Positions 58,026-64,000 of a DNA stretch of 64,000 nt are shown piece after piece (position 1 is the first letter of the stretch; every line of letters starts with the position of its first letter). The notes beneath the pieces were generated by a model. It searched no databases and was not told the DNA's origin. It worked only from the letters and a program-made list of their open reading frames with translations. The DNA lies in NCBI GenBank assembly GCA_015698045.1, contig BLAL01000286.1:62001-126000 (forward strand), read 5' to 3'. Position numbers and translations under genes: made by a program. Origin of the DNA: Rhizophagus clarus. Its lineage: Eukaryota > Glomeromycota > Glomeromycetes > Glomerales > Glomeraceae.

Positions 58026-60040
58026 CTTTATATTAATTTTTATTTTTTATACCTTTTTATTTTTTCTTCTACTTCTGTTTTTTTTTCCCTTTATTTTAAT
58101 TTATTCTTTTTTATTTCTTATTTCTTCCTTTTGTTTTTCTTTTTTCATCAAATATATTATTATTTTATTTTCTTTTAATTTATCTTCTTTTTTGTTTATT
58201 TTATTTTTATTTTATTACTTTTCACATTTTACTGTATTATTATTGTTGAGTTTCATATTATTATTACTAGTTATATCAAAATAAAAGTTTTATCTTTAAA
58301 CTAATACAATAAATTTAAGTTTTAGTTTTAAATAATGTATTTTACTCTTCTATTTAATAAACTTTAAATGAATAAATTCATAAATATTTTGTAATATAAA
58401 AGTTGTATTTTATATTATAAAATTTCTTTTAATATTTTTTTTTTATATTTTATATGAGAATAAATTTCAAATTAAAAAAGTTAGTTAATCAAAAATTAGC
58501 TAATTAAAAGTATTTATTATGTAATAGAAGATGAATAATATCAGATCTTATTTAAGGTGAGAAATAAATTCACTCTTATTTTATAATATATTTTATATTT
58601 TATTTGTAATTTTTAGTTTGACTTTTAATAGAATAAATTTGGTTTAATAATTTTATTGGAATTATTTTTCATTATTATTACTTTATAATTATAATAATTT
58701 TTGGGTAACTATTTAAATCAGTTATTTAACTGAAAGTACTATATAAAAGTAATTATAATATAGTCTTATCCTTATCTAATAAATATATATATATTTTTAA
58801 TATTAAAAAAAAAAAAAAATTAAAAATTATTATAAAATATATAAATTTTATAATTTTTTATTATAAGATTTTTTTAAATAAAATTAGATTAAAGATTTTT
58901 ATAACAAAATAATGGCAAAATTTAGATTCTTCTAGTTAAAGAAAAATATATGACTTAAAAAATTATTAGTTAAAAATAGTAATGATTTTTATTTACATAG
59001 TAAAAATTATTTTTATATGTAAAATGAAAATTCATTACTACTTTTAACAAGCAATTTCTCATTAATTAAAAGTCTATTACAAATACATTTTTTTTAGAAT
59101 ATTTCTCTTAATTAAAAAAATTTAAATTTTGCATTATTTTATTATAAAAATCTTGATCTAATTTTATTCAAAAAAAGTTTTATATTAAAAAATTATAAAA
59201 TTTATATATTTTATAATAATTTTTAACTATATTTATTAAATAAATAAATTAATTTATTATTAAAAAATATTGATTTTTTATTTTTTATTATAAAATTATA
59301 ATATAATTTTATAAAAATTTTGATTTTTTAAAAATTTTAAAAAGTAGCAAAATAAAAAGCATTGTAGTGTAACAATTATAGAAATAATTAAATAGAAATA
59401 TAATAAATAAAATATCACGTGATATAATCAAATGGAAACATAAATTATATTTAGAATTATTTTTAGTTTAGATTTCATTTTTTAATTAGATTTTTATTTT
59501 TATTTTACTTATTTTTAAATTAGAAAAAATAGTATTAGAAAATTTAGTGGAAATATTCTCTATTTTCTCTTAATTACCATTTAATTAGAAGAATTAGTAA
59601 ACAATAATGTAATGCTAAGAGATAATAATTTATGAATCGCTATTGAAAAGAGGAATAAATGACTATTTTAGGAAGAAAGAAAAATAGAATTTAATAGAAA
59701 GATATTTTTTATATTTCTTAAAGTTACAAGTTTAATGAAATATTATTTTATATAAATACATTAAAGATATTAGCCATAATTCAAAAAAGTGCTGTAACAC
59801 AAAATTTTTATATGTCATAATTAATTAAGGCTATAAAAATTCTATAGCTGTAATTCAAAATTTTTCAAAAAATAATTAAAGCTAATACAGTTAAACTTCA
59901 ATGTACCGATACTCTATATACTAATAATTGCTTTTACTGATAAATTTTTGTTGTCTTATTTCATCTTTAATAAAAAAATCTCATTATACTGATATTATAT
60001 ATACATATGTACGGATCTTAACCCTAACCCCAATTTTTGA
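58026..60040. other. Gene-free, extremely AT-rich
   Basis: About 2 kb of A/T-dominated sequence without repeats of fixed period, TIRs or frames I can defend. At 60018-60050 two ACCCCAA words precede the left end of the two-gene element. Confidence 0.5.
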
Positions 60041-60229
60041 GACGTAACCCCAAATGACGGTCATTAAGTTGACACGTGATAATATTATGGTAACACTACT
60101 TACAATCATTTTGATTGGTGATCTCTACTATATAATTAGTACAAAAAATATGTTTCACAAAATTTTTTATATTCCAAGAAATAATTTTACGCGTATTGTA
60201 TTAAAATTTTTTTACTTGCAATTCGTAAA

Positions 60230-62439
60230 ATGGAAGAAATTCATAATTATCCTTTCAATTCAGTTATTAAGTTTAAACAACCAGGGCGTAGTTTTTCATA
60301 TAAAGTTATAAAGGAAGGTACATATCCTAATAAAGAATCATTAGCTTATACTCTTCCTCCAAACAAGTATCGTATTCCTGATGACTATATAATAGAAACA
60401 ACCTGGAGCAGAAGTACAAATCAGTATACCGTTCAATGTTTTATTAATTATAATGATAATAAGCCAGTTTTTCAAGTCTGGTATGGAAAATGTTTTGAAT
60501 ATAGGGTTTCTTCAGTCAAAACTGCTACAGATGCTGCAAATTTATTTCATAAAGTCTGTATATTAAAATAATTTGTTGGCATTTTTTACTTTTTTATATA
60601 AACTAACTAAAATTTATTTTTTTGTAGCATTATACTTCGCAAAAAGGAACTAAAACATCAGGTATTTATTTATTTGGCCTTCAACTTAAAATATTAGATA
60701 AGGCTAGAGATAGGAAACGATGTGCACATGTGTTAAAACAAATTGATCAATGTAGCAATTCTACTCTTACAAGACGAGCTACATCTACTGGAAAACATAT
60801 GATAACCAAATTTAATGAGGAAGTACCAAAATTTTACAACATGGAAGAAATTCCAGTATTGGAAAATATACGTTATTCTGTTAAAAATCATATTTTTGAT
60901 GTCCATTATGGTGAAAATAAGGCTAGAAAAAAACAAAAAATTGAATCAGTGGTTAGAGCATTAGACGAAGGAAATATTTCAAGGGAACCTTATCGACGTT
61001 TATGTGCTATAGAATCTCACCTACCTCGTGAAGGAGTGGTATCTAAAGAGCGTCAAAAAATAAATGAGAAAATGGCCCAGCTTATACCAATATCTATAGT
61101 AGACATAAATACTAAAAATCAAGTAGATCAATCTGAAGAAGAAGATATAGAGGATGAAGATATAGTACAAGAAGTAATTAATGCAGCTGGTAAAGGTAGT
61201 TACCGAAATATTAAAGATATTTTACAATATTTAGTTCCTGATCTTATTCAGAAAAGAGTTTTAAATCCACATCATCTGATAATTAATCTTCGAATTTCTG
61301 GAGATGGGCGTAATGTTGGTAAAAAGATCAAACATGTGATGATTACAGTAGCTATTTTGGATGATAAAAATACCTTACATAAACCAAATCATCATTATAC
61401 AATTGTACTTTATCCTGGATGTGAGAATTACGATTCTTTATCACATATGATGGCCCCATTTTGTCATGATTTAAGAGATCTAAAAGATCATGGATTAGTT
61501 ATTAATAATATAAGATGGAATTTTCAATTTTATTTTTCATCTGATTGGAAGTTCTTAGCGATTTGCCTGGGTTTTAATAGTGCAAATAGTAAGAATTTTT
61601 GCCCTTGGTGTACAATTAGCAAACCACAGCAAGGAAACTTATCAAAAGAATGGACGATTAACAAGAATATAAATAAACTAATTGAAAAAAATAATTATTA
61701 TGAAGGACATTTCAGAAAGCCTCTTTTTGATATGATACCTCTTGATCACTGGCTTCCTAACGAGTTGCATGTAATGCTACGAATTACTGATCGATTATGG
61801 AGTCTTTTAATAGCAGAACTAGTGGAACAAAATTCATTTAACGATACTGCACGAAAAATTATTATAGATGAAATGAAAAAAATTAAAGTTAATTTTCAAT
61901 TTTGGCAAGATCAGGGATCTAAGACGTGGAATTATACTTCTCTGATGGGAAATGATAAACTTAAAGTATTACAATTTTTTGATTTGACAAAAATTCTTTC
62001 AAGACGACGTGCTGCTATAGTACGAGATTTATGGGATAAATTTTATGAGCTTTACATAAAAATGAAAGATCCAACAACAAATGCCGAAGATTTTAAAAAT
62101 GATGCAAAGAATTGGCTTACTTTATTTTTGACACCATCTGAAGGTATTCCAAATACTCGGGAATTTAAAAAAGGCTTATATCAACCAGATAATATAACTC
62201 CATATATTCATGTTTTAGTTTATCATATTTCTGAATTTATGACAATTCACCATAAATGGGGATTAAAGGCTTTTTCATGCAGTGGTATTGAAAAAAAAAA
62301 TCATGAACAAGTTTCCTATTTTTTTCGTAAAACAATGAAGGATGGCGGAGGTAAAAAAAATCCCAATCATCAGCAATTGTCGAAATTTTGCAACATGAAA
62401 ATCGAACTCTCTTTTATAATCACAATAATATTCCATTAA
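60230..62439 (+). CDS. DDE-like transposase candidate, two exons
   Basis: Exons 60230-60553 and 60628-62439 join in phase 0 (HK|HYTSQKG) to 711 residues. The N-terminal part (MEEIHNYPFN.. to ~residue 130) is a separate small domain with W and Y spacing. An acidic linker EEEDIEDEDIVQE lies near 278-291. The core shows INLRISGDGRNVGKKIKHVM (D334), YFSSDWKFLAICLGFNSANS (D414), a CPWC pair (433-436), LDHWLPNELHVMLR (481-493) and FSCSGIEKKNHEQVSYFFRK (E663). D334, D414 and E663 with an inserted CxxC/H..H cluster look like a DDE RNase H fold. This is inference. The ending is odd: after a run of eight A at 62353-62360 the current frame ends NMKIELSFII.., while the +1 frame gives QHENRTLFYNHNNIPLNCQN and stops at 62486. 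One A more would restore what looks like the natural C-terminus. Confidence 0.7.
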
Positions 62440-62806
62440 ATTGCCAAAATCCAAAAACAATTCATATTAAAACCCAAGATATATAGTATTATTTGTATAT
62501 ACTGAAATAAGATGGTTGTAATAAAAGATTAAAACGAATTTTTTAGCTGTAAATAGTGCTTTTTGAAAATTGGTGATCAATCAATCTCACGTGCATACAA
62601 ATAAAAATATTTACTTTTAAGTGAAATAAATTTTAGTATTACGTGATGCAAAATAATAATGGTAAATCTATTATTAACAAAAGTTTATTTGTATTTAAAC
62701 AAATTTTATTCTAACGCATTTTTTTTAATCAATTAAAATTAAATTCTTTTAACTTCTAATGTAATATATACATATTTTATTAAAAAAAAGATACAACCGC
62801 TTATCT

Positions 62807-63481
62807 TTACTGAATCATAGCCTGACTATTAAAAAAATGAAAATAAATGTGTTCTGCTTGAGTAATATTACCGTTGAAATCAATATTTTTTTGTTGCTTC
62901 CATTCTACAACAAGTTGCTCACGTTCGTATCTTGATTTACAATGTTTGGTGGCTTGTAAAATAGGATTTTCATCATCAGATTCAATATTATCATCATTAC
63001 AAAGTACAACATAGGTACGTTGACATTGTTCATAAAATTTAACCCTCCATTCCTGCATTTCTAGAATATCTGCCAATATCTGATTTGATATAACTCCATG
63101 AAATATACATTTGTAAACGTTCTTTCTAGCTGAATAATAATGTATATGATTTTTAAATACCGCGTAAAATTGACTTTCAGTAGCAGGTACAGAAACTGTT
63201 TGTTTGCCTAATTTTTTATATCCTCTTGGTAGTTTTTTACGAATATAGTGTACTAAAATACCTTTAAACTGTCGTGTTGTATTTTCAGGCAAAATATCAA
63301 GATCTGAACGCGAAATATTGTATTTTTTAACAATATTAAGATGCCTTGTTAATCCACTTTTACTTTTAAACGCTTTTCTGCATACATTACATTCAAACCC
63401 TGAATTAATAGTAGTTGTTGTTGGAGTTATTGGCGTTATTGGAGGTGAAGCAATACCATTAGAGACATCAGATTGAATCAT
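62807..63481 (-). CDS. Zinc-finger protein of the TIR element
   Basis: A 224-residue frame from ATG 63481. I prefer this to the upstream ATG at 63505 because an acceptor TTTTAAG at 63487 would remove the latter, and a matching GTAAATTATAC donor sits at 63580 after a proline/serine-rich stretch. Residues 13-24 are a Thr/Pro linker. CNVCRKAFKSKSGLTRHLNI (31-50) is a C2H2 finger whose second His is absent (VKKYN follows). The remainder is basic and aromatic-rich (HYIRKKLPRGYKKLG, then NVYKCIFHGVISNQILADIL) and ends with an acidic patch and VVEWKQQKNIDFN. It may bind the element's ends or regulate the neighbouring gene (inference). Confidence 0.6.
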   Translation of the reverse strand: MIQSDVSNGIASPPITPITPTTTTINSGFECNVCRKAFKSKSGLTRHLNIVKKYNISRSDLDILPENTTRQFKGILVHYIRKKLPRGYKKLGKQTVSVPATESQFYAVFKNHIHYYSARKNVYKCIFHGVISNQILADILEMQEWRVKFYEQCQRTYVVLCNDDNIESDDENPILQATKHCKSRYEREQLVVEWKQQKNIDFNGNITQAEHIYFHFFNSQAMIQ

Positions 63482-63744
63482 ACTGCTTAAAATATAAAAT
63501 AACAAGTTAAATAAATATAAATGAGTTAAGTAAATATAATTTTGAAGAATATTAAGCTAAGTACACTCTGTATAATTTACCTTTGAAGGAGATGGGTTTT
63601 CGGGTGAGGAGATGGGTTTGACGCGACAGCCGTTAGTAAAAAATTTTTTCTAGGGTCTTTTTTGATAAGTGTGTCAAGTGATGGACATATGATGTAGTGT
63701 AACAATCACAATGATCACGTGTATTTTCAATAGTAATTTGGGGT

Positions 63745-64000
63745 CTTTAATTTAGGTCCAATGTTAATTTTAAGCCGATATGAATTTCGTAATATAACAT
63801 ATACCGATATTGGCCTGAGTTAAAAATTATAACTGGGCATCTTTTTTAATTATGTCTGGAATTAGATTTTTTTTCTATAATCATATTCACGTTATACATA
63901 ATATATTCAGGAAATTTTGAAAATTTTGGATTCAGAATTAAGCATAGTGTGAGCCAGAGTTAGATTTTGGTCTGCATTATAATCTACTAATTACATATCT
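63745..64000. other. No feature seen
   Basis: AT-rich flank of the two-gene element, with no frame or repeat. Confidence 0.4.

Larger units (their letters stand above)
60047..63744. mobile_element. Two-gene TIR element (~3.7 kb)
   Basis: The left end ACCCCAAATGAC..GACACGTGATAATATTATGGTAACACTAC (60047-60099) is matched in inverted form at the right (63693-63744; reverse complement ACCCCAAATTAC..ACACGTGATCATTGTGATTGTTACACTAC). The two genes inside are convergent, a DDE-like protein on plus and a zinc-finger protein on minus, and end 367 bp apart. I could not define a target duplication with certainty. The layout, TIR plus DDE-like protein plus DNA-binding protein, fits an autonomous DNA transposon of a superfamily I cannot name. 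Confidence 0.6.

Noticed and set aside
57850-58284. 144-residue hydrophobic frame
   Set aside because: Built from a 63-bp AT repeat followed by T-rich DNA. The Phe/Leu/Ile-rich composition is a base-composition effect.
1-64000. LTR retroelements, LINEs, virus-derived elements
   Set aside because: I found no reverse transcriptase, integrase, capsid-like motif or long direct terminal repeats. All recognisable mobile DNA is of DNA-transposon type.

Overview
The window looks like nuclear DNA of a very AT-rich, repeat-rich, intron-rich fungus. The best match from content alone is an arbuscular mycorrhizal fungus (Glomeromycotina, Rhizophagus-like): short GT..AG introns with U-rich acceptors, TATAAATA promoters, abundant hAT, Crypton, FAR1/MULE-type and MITE elements, a secreted Kex2-type repeat precursor, and a small expanded kinase-like family. 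The species is inference. I saw no rRNA, tRNA, CRISPR, bacterial operon, reverse transcriptase or LTR.

Layout. 1-5 kb: minisatellites and MITEs, led by a 14-unit array whose units look like micro-exons between splice signals. 5-10 kb: a decayed hAT transposon whose transposase gene is split by a second TIR element carrying its own micro-exon-like array. 10-15 kb: a FAR1-type zinc-domain relic, degenerate telomere-like repeats, and a decayed SMC4-like gene on the minus strand. 15-23 kb: a small membrane-protein reading frame, the repeat-peptide precursor gene (18.2-19.1 kb), an internally deleted kinase paralogue that still has an open spliced frame, a probable minus-strand membrane-protein gene and another kinase fragment. 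23.9-27 kb: a mariner-type TIR shell containing a four-exon Crypton tyrosine recombinase relic. 27.6-29 kb: a kinase pseudogene with a triplicated exon segment. 30.3 kb: an hAT MITE with perfect target duplications. 31.6-32.8 kb: a four-exon minus-strand gene for a 330-residue protein made of 19-residue basic repeats and an acidic DKF/DEF tail. 37.3-38.8 kb: the intact five-exon kinase-like gene. 41-49.7 kb: seven tandem copies of a ~1.2-kb exon-bearing segment. 51-55 kb: a second micro-exon-like array carrying a nested set of DNA elements whose target duplications can be read. 56.6-58 kb: a second copy of the array that opens the window. 60-63.7 kb: a two-gene TIR element with a DDE-like protein and, convergently, a zinc-finger protein.

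The host genes that look functional are the secreted peptide precursor, the intact kinase-like gene and the repeat protein. Most other coding sequence is transposon-derived or decayed. The features most worth following are the repeat-peptide precursor, the spliced repeat protein, the micro-exon-like arrays found inside transposable elements, and the two-gene TIR element. All gene models are hand-spliced from the sequence without transcript data.
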